The notes under the pieces are model-generated. The model was not told where the DNA came from. It worked only from the letters and a program-made list of their open reading frames with translations, and did no database searches. DNA of 64,000 nt from Clostridiales bacterium UBA6114 (GTDB lineage Bacteria; Bacillota; Clostridia; Oscillospirales; Butyricicoccaceae), in contig DIWE01000024.1 in assembly GCA_002423435.1 (NCBI GenBank), positions 6,670 to 70,669 of the forward strand, read 5' to 3'. A program made the translations under genes and the position numbers. This document shows positions 16,127 to 23,153 of this stretch, in pieces; within the stretch, counting starts at the first letter, position 1; each line of letters opens with the position of its first letter.

Positions 16127-16747
16127 TCAATTCATCGTATAAGTTCCGCGAACCAGGATTTTGCAGTTGGCCGTCGCCTTTATTCCCCTGCCCTCGATCG
16201 TCACGATATACAGGTTGTTTTTCTGGAGATCGGCGCCGTTGTTCGCCTCCGTCGCGGACGTAAGGTTGATAAGGCCGGGCGTGCCGGAGGATACGACGGT
16301 TGCCGAGCCGATCCGCAAAAGCACCTCCGTGCCGATCGACATCGTGAGCGTCTTGTCCTTTGCGAGATCTAAAAGTTTCCAATCCGACGCGGCGGCGGAC
16401 GTCCCGCTGCCTTGAAGCTCTTCAAGCACCTTCTCGGCAACTGCGTCGACAAGCGCGGAGTCGGCCGAGCCCGACCCCGCAGCACCCGTCGAAATTTTAT
16501 TGTCCATCTCGCTTTCGAACTGTGCCATCTTATCGTTCAGCTGCTTTTCGAAATCCGCCATTTTCGCGCTGATCTGTTCGTCGACCTTATTCAGCGTGCC
16601 CGGGGAAACCACATCCGTTATGTAGCTTAAGGTAACGAGGGGATCCTCCTGCGACCCGTATTCTGCAGCCAGCGCGAAAAAGCCGGCTGCAAAAAGGGTG
16701 GAGAGCAGAAGGATTCCCGTTAAAACTTTCCATTTTCTGTTTTTCAT
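16127..16747 (-). CDS. Exported coiled-coil protein of unknown function
   Basis: This 206-residue protein has an N-terminal signal or anchor segment (about residues 8-27) followed by YGSQEDPLVTLSYI, a motif I have seen at the start of exported clostridial proteins. Next comes a heptad-rich stretch (about 50-90, VDEQISAKMADFEKQLNDKM) that should form a coiled coil. The C-terminal 75 residues form a predicted beta domain starting DWKLLDLAKDKTLTMSIGTEV. It lies 15 bp after mazF on the same strand. A surface or spore-envelope structural role is possible but not shown. Confidence 0.6.
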   Translation of the reverse strand: MKNRKWKVLTGILLLSTLFAAGFFALAAEYGSQEDPLVTLSYITDVVSPGTLNKVDEQISAKMADFEKQLNDKMAQFESEMDNKISTGAAGSGSADSALVDAVAEKVLEELQGSGTSAAASDWKLLDLAKDKTLTMSIGTEVLLRIGSATVVSSGTPGLINLTSATEANNGADLQKNNLYIVTIEGRGIKATANCKILVRGTYTMN

Positions 16748-16762
16748 TGATCAATCCTCCGT

Positions 16763-17128
16763 TCAACTTCCTGCGTTTTCCAAAAGGCCGAAGCTTACCA
16801 CAAGCGCCTCATCGACGCGGTGCATCGCGGTGTCGTCCAGCCGTCCCATCTTTTCTTTCAGACGTTTTTTGTCTATAGTTCTGATCTGCTCCAATAGAAT
16901 GACAGAATCTTTTGAAAGCCCGTATGATTTAGCCGATAACTCGATATGTGTCGGAAGTCTGGCCTTTCCCATTTGTGATGTAATGGCTGCGGCTATGACG
17001 GTGGGACTGTATCGGTTGCCGACATTGTTCTGCACAATCAGCACCGGGCGAATGCCCCCCTGCTCGCTTCCGACTACGGGGCTCAAATCAGCGTAATAAA
17101 TATCTCCTCTTTTCACATCTGAATCCAC
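16763..17128 (-). CDS. ndoA: MazF/EndoA family mRNA interferase, no antitoxin gene
   Basis: This 121-residue PemK/MazF endoribonuclease is close to Bacillus EndoA, with KRGDIYYADLSPVVGSEQGG, RPVLIVQNNVGNRYSPTVI and LLEQIRTIDKKRL. MazF enzymes cut single-stranded mRNA at short motifs. The GTG at 17128 is preferred (GGAG 10 bp upstream); a GTG at 17137 is possible. The usual ndoAI/mazE antitoxin gene should lie between alr and mazF, but the 193-bp gap encodes only peptides under 10 residues on this strand. The position downstream of alr is conserved with Bacillus. Confidence 0.9.
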   Translation of the reverse strand: MDSDVKRGDIYYADLSPVVGSEQGGIRPVLIVQNNVGNRYSPTVIAAAITSQMGKARLPTHIELSAKSYGLSKDSVILLEQIRTIDKKRLKEKMGRLDDTAMHRVDEALVVSFGLLENAGS

Positions 17129-17321
17129 AAAATTCACGCTCCGCCGGTTAAGGATTTTGATACACGGAAATCAATCCATGTAATCATATTTTTCCCATAA
17201 TGCATGCATTTAATCTTAAACAGGCAAATTTTTTTGCATGCTCAAGAAGCTGCAACCGGCCTTTCTATACGCCTCCCTGTTCTATTCTATTCATGAATCC
17301 CTAAAAGGTCAACATGTCCTT

Positions 17322-18518
17322 TTATTCATCCTTCAAAATTGTCGTTTTGGAAAAAGCATCCTGCCTTGCGATTACTCGGTCGTTTTTCACATAGATCCGC
17401 GGGACCCTGATCCCGATTCCGGACAGGAACTCGTAGCTGATGGTGCCCACCGCGTCGAGGTAATCATAGAGCGGCAGATGCGCGCCGCAGTCGTCTCCGA
17501 AAACGGTCACCGTATCGCCGACCTTTACCCCTTCGATCCCGGTGATATCGATCATGACGGCGTCCATACACACCCTGCCCAGGATTTTCGCCCTCTTGCC
17601 GCGGACCAGCATATGCGCCTTGTTGGATGAAGCCCGCATCAATCCGTCGCCGTAGCCGATGCCCACGACGGCGGCTTTTATATCCCTGTCCGCGACAAAC
17701 GTCCTTCCATAGCTTACCCCGGTGCCCTCGGGCAGCGTTTTTATCTGCATCACCCTGGTTTTAAGCTGCATGACAGGCTTTAAGGGAAGGCTCCCGGCCT
17801 GACTTTTGTCCGCGAAATACCCGTACAATAAAATACCGGGGCGGACCATGTCGAAATGCGACTCGGGGTATGAAATAACCGAGCCGCTGGAGGCGATATG
17901 TCTATATGTAAACCGAATCCCCTTTTCCTCGGCGCTTTTTAAGACGGAGGAAAATTCCCGAAGTTCCGCTTTGTTGAAACCGTCGTTTTCGCTGTCGTCA
18001 CCGCAGGGCATGTGGGAGAAAATCCCCTCGATTTCAAGGCCGCCGAGCGACGCGATTTTCAAGATCTCGTCGACCGCCCCCAAAACGCGGCCGCCGGTGC
18101 GGATGCCGTAGCGGGACATGCCCGTGTCAAGCTTTAAATGCACCGGGATTTTCTTTCCACGCTCCTCCGCCGCGTCGGAAAACGCTTTCGCGTAGTCGTA
18201 ATCGAAAACCGCAAGCGCGACGCCGTATTTGATAACGTAATCCGCGTTTTCAGAGGCGACCGGCCCCAGAATCAGAAGCGGCGCCGGGATGCCGTTTTCG
18301 CGGAGTTCGGCCGCCTCCTCGATCGTCGCGAGCGCCAGATACCGGCAGCCGAGCGAAATGAGTTCCCGCGCGACCATTACCGCGCCGTGGCCGTAAGCGT
18401 TGCATTTTACGATCCCCATAACGGCTGCGTTTTTTACATGGGCGCAGATATTTTTATAGTTTGACGCGAGATTTGAAAGCGAGATCTCAGCATAAGCGCG
18501 GTCTGTGCCGTAGTCCAT
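17322..18518 (-). CDS. alr: Alanine racemase
   Basis: This 398-residue fold-type III PLP enzyme interconverts L- and D-alanine for peptidoglycan. The PLP lysine is in GIVKCNAYGHG (K38), the second catalytic tyrosine region is in the C-terminal half (GTGVSYGRTF, VGIGYGDGL), and GRVCMDAVMIDIT is the family signature. It starts MDYGTDRAYAEI. It lies in the conserved order acpS, LolA-like lipoprotein, alr, mazF. It is 78 bp downstream of the lipoprotein gene and probably cotranscribed with it. Confidence 0.95.
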   Translation of the reverse strand: MDYGTDRAYAEISLSNLASNYKNICAHVKNAAVMGIVKCNAYGHGAVMVARELISLGCRYLALATIEEAAELRENGIPAPLLILGPVASENADYVIKYGVALAVFDYDYAKAFSDAAEERGKKIPVHLKLDTGMSRYGIRTGGRVLGAVDEILKIASLGGLEIEGIFSHMPCGDDSENDGFNKAELREFSSVLKSAEEKGIRFTYRHIASSGSVISYPESHFDMVRPGILLYGYFADKSQAGSLPLKPVMQLKTRVMQIKTLPEGTGVSYGRTFVADRDIKAAVVGIGYGDGLMRASSNKAHMLVRGKRAKILGRVCMDAVMIDITGIEGVKVGDTVTVFGDDCGAHLPLYDYLDAVGTISYEFLSGIGIRVPRIYVKNDRVIARQDAFSKTTILKDE

Positions 18519-18596
18519 TTTTTCCGTTTCCCCTTTGTTTTACGACGCGGCAAAAAGCCGCGCAGCCCTTCTATTTTATGATACCCGATACAAACG

Positions 18597-19196
18597 TTAT
18601 TTTGCATCGAACTTTAAGAAATCGAGTGAAATGACGCATTTGCCGTCGAGATAAAAATCGGCTTTGACGGGATGAAGCGTATCCATGTCGAACCACACCC
18701 TTTTCGAAACCGCCCTGTTATTTTCGGCAGATTCATAGGTCAAAGCCGCGCATGACACGTCGTCAATTTTTTCCGCGTCCACCTCGGTCGGGATCGCGCC
18801 CGCGACATCCAGCAAAAGCGCCGGAAAGGCTTCAAGCGGGGTAAAGCCTTTGATTTCCGGCATCTGCATGGACAAAGACGAGCCCTCGTAGGAAAGATTA
18901 AGCGTACCCTTGTCGATCGCGGCGCTGATCCCCTTGATTTCCTCCGGGGCAAGAATCGCGACCGTCGGGGCTTTGCCCGCATCCGCGGAATAGGCCAGGG
19001 TAAATTCGTTTACCCGGTCGTTGTAGTCCGATACCACCTTGTACTGCGTCGATATGGCTGAAACGGCGCCGTAATATTTTCGAACGTCCTCGGAAACCTT
19101 CCCCGCCTGCTCCCTCCCCTTGCATGAGGAAAATCCCGCAATCATCGGCAGGATCAGCGCGGCGGCAAAGAGACGTCTGAGCACTTTCGTCACCAC
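18597..19196 (-). CDS. LolA-like lipoprotein (YdcC-type)
   Basis: This 199-residue protein has a lipoprotein signal peptide ending in the lipobox GFSSC (Cys at about 25). The rest is an antiparallel beta domain: VNEFTLAYSADAGKAPTVAIL, AALTYESAENN and KRVWFDMDTLHPVKADFYLDG. This resembles LolA/LppX-type carriers such as Bacillus YdcC, a sporulation-linked protein that occupies the same place next to alr. It overlaps the nnrE-nnrD gene by 7 bp, implying coupled translation. Lipid binding is a family-level inference. Confidence 0.75.
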   Translation of the reverse strand: MVTKVLRRLFAAALILPMIAGFSSCKGREQAGKVSEDVRKYYGAVSAISTQYKVVSDYNDRVNEFTLAYSADAGKAPTVAILAPEEIKGISAAIDKGTLNLSYEGSSLSMQMPEIKGFTPLEAFPALLLDVAGAIPTEVDAEKIDDVSCAALTYESAENNRAVSKRVWFDMDTLHPVKADFYLDGKCVISLDFLKFDAK

Positions 19197-20722
19197 TCCC
19201 TTGAATTAAATTTTTTCAGCACCTCACATATCGAATGGATAAGGTCGGTCGGTGTCATCGAATACTCGCCGAACCTGTTCGCGGCATAGTCCCCCGCCTT
19301 CCCATGGATATAAGCGCCCAGGGCGGCGGCCTCTTTTGCCGGAAGCTTCTGCCCCAGAAGGGAAACAATGATCCCCGAGAGTACGTCGCCCGACCCGCCC
19401 TTTGCCATGCCGGGGTTGCCTGTCGTGTTGACGTACGCCCCCCCGGTCCCATCGACCGTCACCGTGCGGTGGCCCTTCAGCAGCAGCGTAACATCGTGCT
19501 CCACTGCGAAGCGTTTTGCGTCGTCAAAGCATACCCGTCCGGCTTCGGTTCCGGTCAGGCGGGAAAATTCTCCCGCGTGGGGCGTCAAAATGATCGGTGC
19601 CTTTTTGTCCTTCAATAGATTTATATGCCCGCAAAAAGCATTTATGCCGTCGGCATCGACGATCGTCGGCACCTTTGAGAAAAGCACCAGCCGTCGCGAA
19701 AGCTCCTGCGTTTCCGGCGAGCCAGAGAGACCCGGGCCGATCAGAAACGCGTCGCAATTTTGAAGATATCCGCAGACTATGTCAAACGAGCGGGACGAAA
19801 GCCGGCCATCTGCGTCGTCGGGAAGAGGGAATACGATCGCCTCGTTCAGCTTTGAGGCGACAATCGGATAGATTTTCTCGGGAACGCCGAGGTAAACAAG
19901 CCCGCTTCCCGTCCGGACAGCGCTTTCCGCCGCGAAAAAGGCGGCACCCGTAAAGCCGACGCTCCCGCAGATCAAAAGCACTTTTCCATAGCTTCCCTTG
20001 TGGGTGTCGCGCCGCCTCGGCAGGATCAATCGTTCGAGAAATTCCTCGTCCGCCGTTTCAAACGCAAACTCCCGGCCGCTGAGCACCTCGTCGGGTATGC
20101 CGATGCCGCAGACGGAGACCTCGCCGCAGTACTCTGCCGGCGGCATCAAAAAATGGCCGGGCTTGGCTAATGTAAAGGTAATTGTCTTGTCAGCTTTTAC
20201 AGTGTGCTCCGCGACCTCCCCGCTGTCCGAGTAGACACCGCTCGGCAGATCGGCGGCATAAACGGCGCCGTCTGAGCGGTTTATGAGGTCGATCATCCGC
20301 GCGTAAAGCCCGGCCGGCTCACGACTTAAGCCCGTGCCGAACAGGGCGTCTACGATAATATCCGCCTTATCGCAGTCCTCTGTCATCTCCCGCCCGATTT
20401 CGTCGACCTCCAAAACCGTGCCGCCGTATTCAAAGAGCCTGTTTTTCATTTCAAGCGTGTCGGCCGCAAGCTTCCCGCCGGCGGGCATATAAACGGATAC
20501 CTTTCCGGCGTTTTGCGATATTGCGCGGCGCGCAACGACAAGCCCGTCCCCGCCGTTTTTTCCCCTGCCGGAAAAAATCACGATCCGTTTTCCCTCGAGC
20601 GGCCCCAGGCGCTTTACGATCTCAAGGCCGGCGTGCTCCATCAAAGCAGTCGACGGGATAGAAAACTGCGAGATTGCGCACTGGTCGATCTCGGCCATCT
20701 GGGAGGCCGTCGCAAGCTTCAT
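19190..20722 (-). CDS. nnr: Bifunctional NAD(P)H-hydrate epimerase / ADP-dependent dehydratase
   Basis: This protein of about 510 residues fuses NnrE (residues 1-205, YjeF_N: ALMEHAGLEIVKRL, GRGKNGGDGLVVAR, DALFGTGL) to NnrD (about 220-505, carbohydrate-kinase-like: HKGSYGKVLLICGS, ILTPHAGEFSRLTG, TGNPGMAKGGSGDVLSGII). Together they repair damaged NADHX/NADPHX. The start MKLATASQMAEID is preferred; an ATG four codons upstream is too close to AAAGGA. The leader carries GGAAAGGAATGGTCA, which recurs elsewhere in the window and in inverted orientation 33 bp away. Confidence 0.93.
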   Translation of the reverse strand: MKLATASQMAEIDQCAISQFSIPSTALMEHAGLEIVKRLGPLEGKRIVIFSGRGKNGGDGLVVARRAISQNAGKVSVYMPAGGKLAADTLEMKNRLFEYGGTVLEVDEIGREMTEDCDKADIIVDALFGTGLSREPAGLYARMIDLINRSDGAVYAADLPSGVYSDSGEVAEHTVKADKTITFTLAKPGHFLMPPAEYCGEVSVCGIGIPDEVLSGREFAFETADEEFLERLILPRRRDTHKGSYGKVLLICGSVGFTGAAFFAAESAVRTGSGLVYLGVPEKIYPIVASKLNEAIVFPLPDDADGRLSSRSFDIVCGYLQNCDAFLIGPGLSGSPETQELSRRLVLFSKVPTIVDADGINAFCGHINLLKDKKAPIILTPHAGEFSRLTGTEAGRVCFDDAKRFAVEHDVTLLLKGHRTVTVDGTGGAYVNTTGNPGMAKGGSGDVLSGIIVSLLGQKLPAKEAAALGAYIHGKAGDYAANRFGEYSMTPTDLIHSICEVLKKFNSREW

Positions 20723-20725
20723 GAT

Positions 20726-20787
20726 TATGACCATTCCTTTCCGCTGCGCTTTTGGCACAAAACAACCACGGAAAAGGAATGGTCATA
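20726..20787. repeat. Inverted duplicate of the nnr leader
   Basis: TATGACCATTCCTTT (20726-20740) is repeated as its exact reverse complement at 20773-20787, 32 bp apart. Each copy places AAAGGAATGGTCATA in front of an ATG, one for nnr on the minus strand and one facing acpS on the plus strand with no credible gene behind it. Confidence 0.7.
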
Positions 20788-20851
20788 TTGTGCATGTGTT
20801 GCGGTTGCCCGGGGCGAGCAACACGCACGCAAATCTTGAGTTTGAATTCTT

Positions 20852-21259
20852 TCAAACTTTTCCCCGCCCTTCGTCCTCGTTTTCCGCCTTGTCCCGCGCC
20901 GCAGCGACGACCGCCGCCACCGCATAGGCTTTGCAGTGCGAGATGGAGAGGTCGAACGCGTCGTCTCTGAAACGTTTTTTCGCGGCGCCGTGCAGGGCGA
21001 GATAAGGCTTGCCGCGCTCGTCGTGACACACCTCGATCTCGGTTAGCCTCGCGCTGAATATGCCGATGCCGCAGGCCTTCAAAAGCGCCTCCTTGGCGCA
21101 GAAAATGCCGGCCGCGCTCTGGGCCTTCGATTTTCCTTTGGAAGCGATATAGGAAAGCTCACGCTCGGTATAAACGCCGTGCAGGAACGACTTCTTTTGA
21201 AGCAGACGCTCAAACCGTTCGCATTCCACTATATCGATCCCGGTTCTGACACTTTTCAT
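20852..21259 (-). CDS. acpS: Holo-[acyl-carrier-protein] synthase
   Basis: This 135-residue AcpS transfers 4'-phosphopantetheine from CoA to acyl carrier protein. The motifs GIDIVECERF (Mg-binding D) and FCAKEALLKACG (E, K) are intact, and DLSISHCKAYAVAAVVA ends the fold. The ATG at 21259 follows GGGAAG and gives the family N-terminus MKSVRTGIDI; the longer frame is not needed. It begins the acpS-nnr-lipoprotein-alr-mazF block. The 285 bp upstream to 21545 hold a divergent promoter and no other gene. Confidence 0.95.
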   Translation of the reverse strand: MKSVRTGIDIVECERFERLLQKKSFLHGVYTERELSYIASKGKSKAQSAAGIFCAKEALLKACGIGIFSARLTEIEVCHDERGKPYLALHGAAKKRFRDDAFDLSISHCKAYAVAAVVAAARDKAENEDEGRGKV

Positions 21260-21454
21260 CGCATCTTCCCACAAACAATTCGGGAAAATCCCGTTTTGAT
21301 CCGTTTTGGGATCACTCCATATCATCCGACTGAAACAAATGCTATACTAAATGAACTTCAAATTGACTATATTATATTTTATTTCGGGTGTATAGTCAAA
21401 TGCCCGGTTTGGCCTCAAAAGCCGTCTCCCTCTAAAGATTCGGGGAGTTTTCAC

Positions 21455-21483
21455 TTGAAAAAAAGTTTTGGTTGTGATATAAG
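21455..21483 (+). promoter_or_regulatory. Promoter of the pheST T-box leader
   Basis: TTGAAA (21455-21460), a 17-bp spacer and TATAAG (21478-21483). Transcription would begin near 21490, about 55 nt before the conserved T-box leader structure. Confidence 0.75.
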
Positions 21484-21544
21484 TACAATAGACTTGTCGA
21501 ATGATTAAAGCATACCGCCGCGTGGCTACAATATGATAAAAATG

Positions 21545-21790
21545 CAATGATGGAAAGAGTAGCGCAAAAAAGCCCCGTCAGAGAGACCGGCCCCCGGGCT
21601 GAAAGGCCGGCAAAAGGCTTCTTGCGCGAAGTTCATTCCGGAGCTTCGCGGCTGAACGCACTGTGATCAGTAGGCCGCGGCGTTTAACGGCCGCGTTAAG
21701 GCCGCGAAAGTGTTTGCTTTGTGCAAAAAACTGGGTGGTACCGCGGAAGCCTTTGCCTTTCGTCCCTGTCGGGGACAAAAGGTTTTTTTA
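21545..21790 (+). ncRNA. T-box riboswitch, phenylalanine-specific
   Basis: The leader has the AGAGAGA-type purine motif (near 21583), a GGCTGAAAGGCC distal stem I element, and a specifier loop with TTC (21632-21634, followed by A), the codon for phenylalanine. The T-box GGGTGGTACCGCG (21733-21745) is followed by a terminator: CCTTTCGTCCC pairs with GGGACAAAAGG (21756-21782) and runs into seven Ts. Uncharged tRNA-Phe should stabilise the antiterminator and allow pheS-pheT transcription. The match between specifier and downstream genes supports the call. Confidence 0.95.
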
Positions 21791-21802
21791 TTTTTAGGGT
21801 TT

Positions 21803-22010
21803 TCGAGGGGGTATTCAATACCCCCATGACCCACCCCAAGCAATCGAGATTGCTTGGGGACCCTGGCTCCCCCGGTGTGGACAAACCAATTGGTTTGTCC
21901 GATGTGTCCTCCGCCCCTACTCCCGACAAATCGTGATTTGTCGGGAACCCGGGCCGGCGCATGTCCGGCTACGGACATATCAAAAGTGAAGGGGTTCCGA
22001 CCCCTTCACA
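21803..22010. repeat. Tandem array of six hairpins, copy C, between T-box and pheS
   Basis: Consecutive perfect or near-perfect stems are present: GGGGGTA/TACCCCC with a TTCAA loop (21807-21825); CCCCAAGCAATC/GATTGCTTGGGG (21834-21859); GGACAAACCAA/TTGGTTTGTCC with no spacer (21879-21900); CCCGACAAATC/GATTTGTCGGG (21922-21945); ATGTCCG/CGGACAT (21961-21978); GTGAAGGGGT/ACCCCTTCAC (21986-22009). None has a T-tract, and the array lies inside the pheST transcript after the T-box terminator. No protein-coding potential with a ribosome site was seen. Confidence 0.85.
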
Positions 22011-22064
22011 ATCCCCGGAGATGCTAATTTTAAGTCCATTTTTCTTTAATAAAAGGAGTATGAA

Positions 22065-23087
22065 ATGATGAGGGATCAACTGATCGCGATCGGGAAAGCG
22101 GCTCAGTCGGAAATCGAGACGTCTTCCGACAAAGCGTTGCTGGAGGCGGCCCGCATTAAATATCTCGGCAAAAAGGGCGAGCTTACGGCCATTCTGCGCG
22201 GCATGGGCGCGTTGTCGCCCGAGGAGCGCCCGGTTGTCGGGCAGATCGCGAATGAGGTGCGGCAGGCGATCGAGCAGGCGATCGAAGACGCTTCCGCCCG
22301 GATTGAGGAAAAAACCATGCTTTTCAAGCTTCAGACGGAGGCGCTCGACGTGACGCTGCCGGGGAAAAAGCCGTCCATCGGCAAAAAGCATCCGCTGACG
22401 CTCGTCTTAAACGAAATCGAGGACATTTTTCTCGGCATGGGCTTTTCAGTCGCAGAGGGCCCTGAGGTCGAATACGACTATTATAATTTTGAGGCTTTAA
22501 ACATTCCGAAAAATCACCCCTCCCGCGATACGCAGGATACGTTTTATATTTCGGAAAACGTCGTGCTGCGCACGCAGACCTCGCCCATGCAGATCCGCAC
22601 GATGAAAAAGACGAGGCCGCCGATCAGGATCATCGCCCCCGGCCGCGTTTACCGCAGCGACGCCGTCGACGCGACCCATTCCCCCCTGTTCCACCAGATC
22701 GAGGGGCTTGTCGTCGACCGCGGCATTACGATGGCGGACTTAAAAGGCTCGCTCGAGGTTTTTGCAAAGAGGCTTTACGGAGAAGAGACCGTCGTCCGTT
22801 TCAGGCCGCACCACTTCCCGTTTACCGAGCCTTCGGCCGAAATGGACATCCGGTGCTTCATGTGCCACGGGGAGGGCTGCCGGCTCTGCAAGGGCGAGGG
22901 CTATATCGAGATCCTGGGCTGCGGCATGGTGCATCCGAAGGTGCTCTCCGAATGCGATATCGACCCGGAGGTCTATTCGGGCTACGCGTTCGGCCTCGGG
23001 CTGGAGCGCATTGTGATGGGCCGCTTTAAGATCGACGACCTGCGGCTGTTTTATGAAAACGACGTGCGGTTCCTAAAACAATTTTAA
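22065..23087 (+). CDS. pheS: Phenylalanine-tRNA ligase alpha subunit
   Basis: This 340-residue catalytic subunit of PheRS activates phenylalanine and charges tRNA-Phe as an alpha2beta2 enzyme with PheT. It has an N-terminal coiled coil (about 1-85), class II motif 1 (HPLTLVLNEIEDIF), motif 2 (VYRSDAVDATHSPLFHQIEG) and motif 3 (GLGLERIVMGRFKIDDLR). A four-cysteine cluster (CFMCHGEGCRLCKGEG) before motif 3 is seen in many clostridial PheS. The start follows AAAGGAG. Expression is controlled by the upstream T-box. Confidence 0.97.
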   Translation: MMRDQLIAIGKAAQSEIETSSDKALLEAARIKYLGKKGELTAILRGMGALSPEERPVVGQIANEVRQAIEQAIEDASARIEEKTMLFKLQTEALDVTLPGKKPSIGKKHPLTLVLNEIEDIFLGMGFSVAEGPEVEYDYYNFEALNIPKNHPSRDTQDTFYISENVVLRTQTSPMQIRTMKKTRPPIRIIAPGRVYRSDAVDATHSPLFHQIEGLVVDRGITMADLKGSLEVFAKRLYGEETVVRFRPHHFPFTEPSAEMDIRCFMCHGEGCRLCKGEGYIEILGCGMVHPKVLSECDIDPEVYSGYAFGLGLERIVMGRFKIDDLRLFYENDVRFLKQF

Positions 23088-23153
23088 GAGATGAGAGACC
23101 GCCGCACTCGCTTGCTCAGCCTGAAAATTTTAATGATCTAAGGAGTTATTCAT

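Noticed and set aside
20789..20927. Cys-rich plus-strand peptide starting MCCGCPG after an AAAGGAATGGTCA copy
   Set aside because: It runs into the acpS antisense and no homologous pattern is seen; more likely a by-product of the inverted leader duplication.
21834..22009. CRISPR-like array or series of terminators
   Set aside because: The stems differ in sequence, have no regular spacers and no T-tracts; neither description fits.
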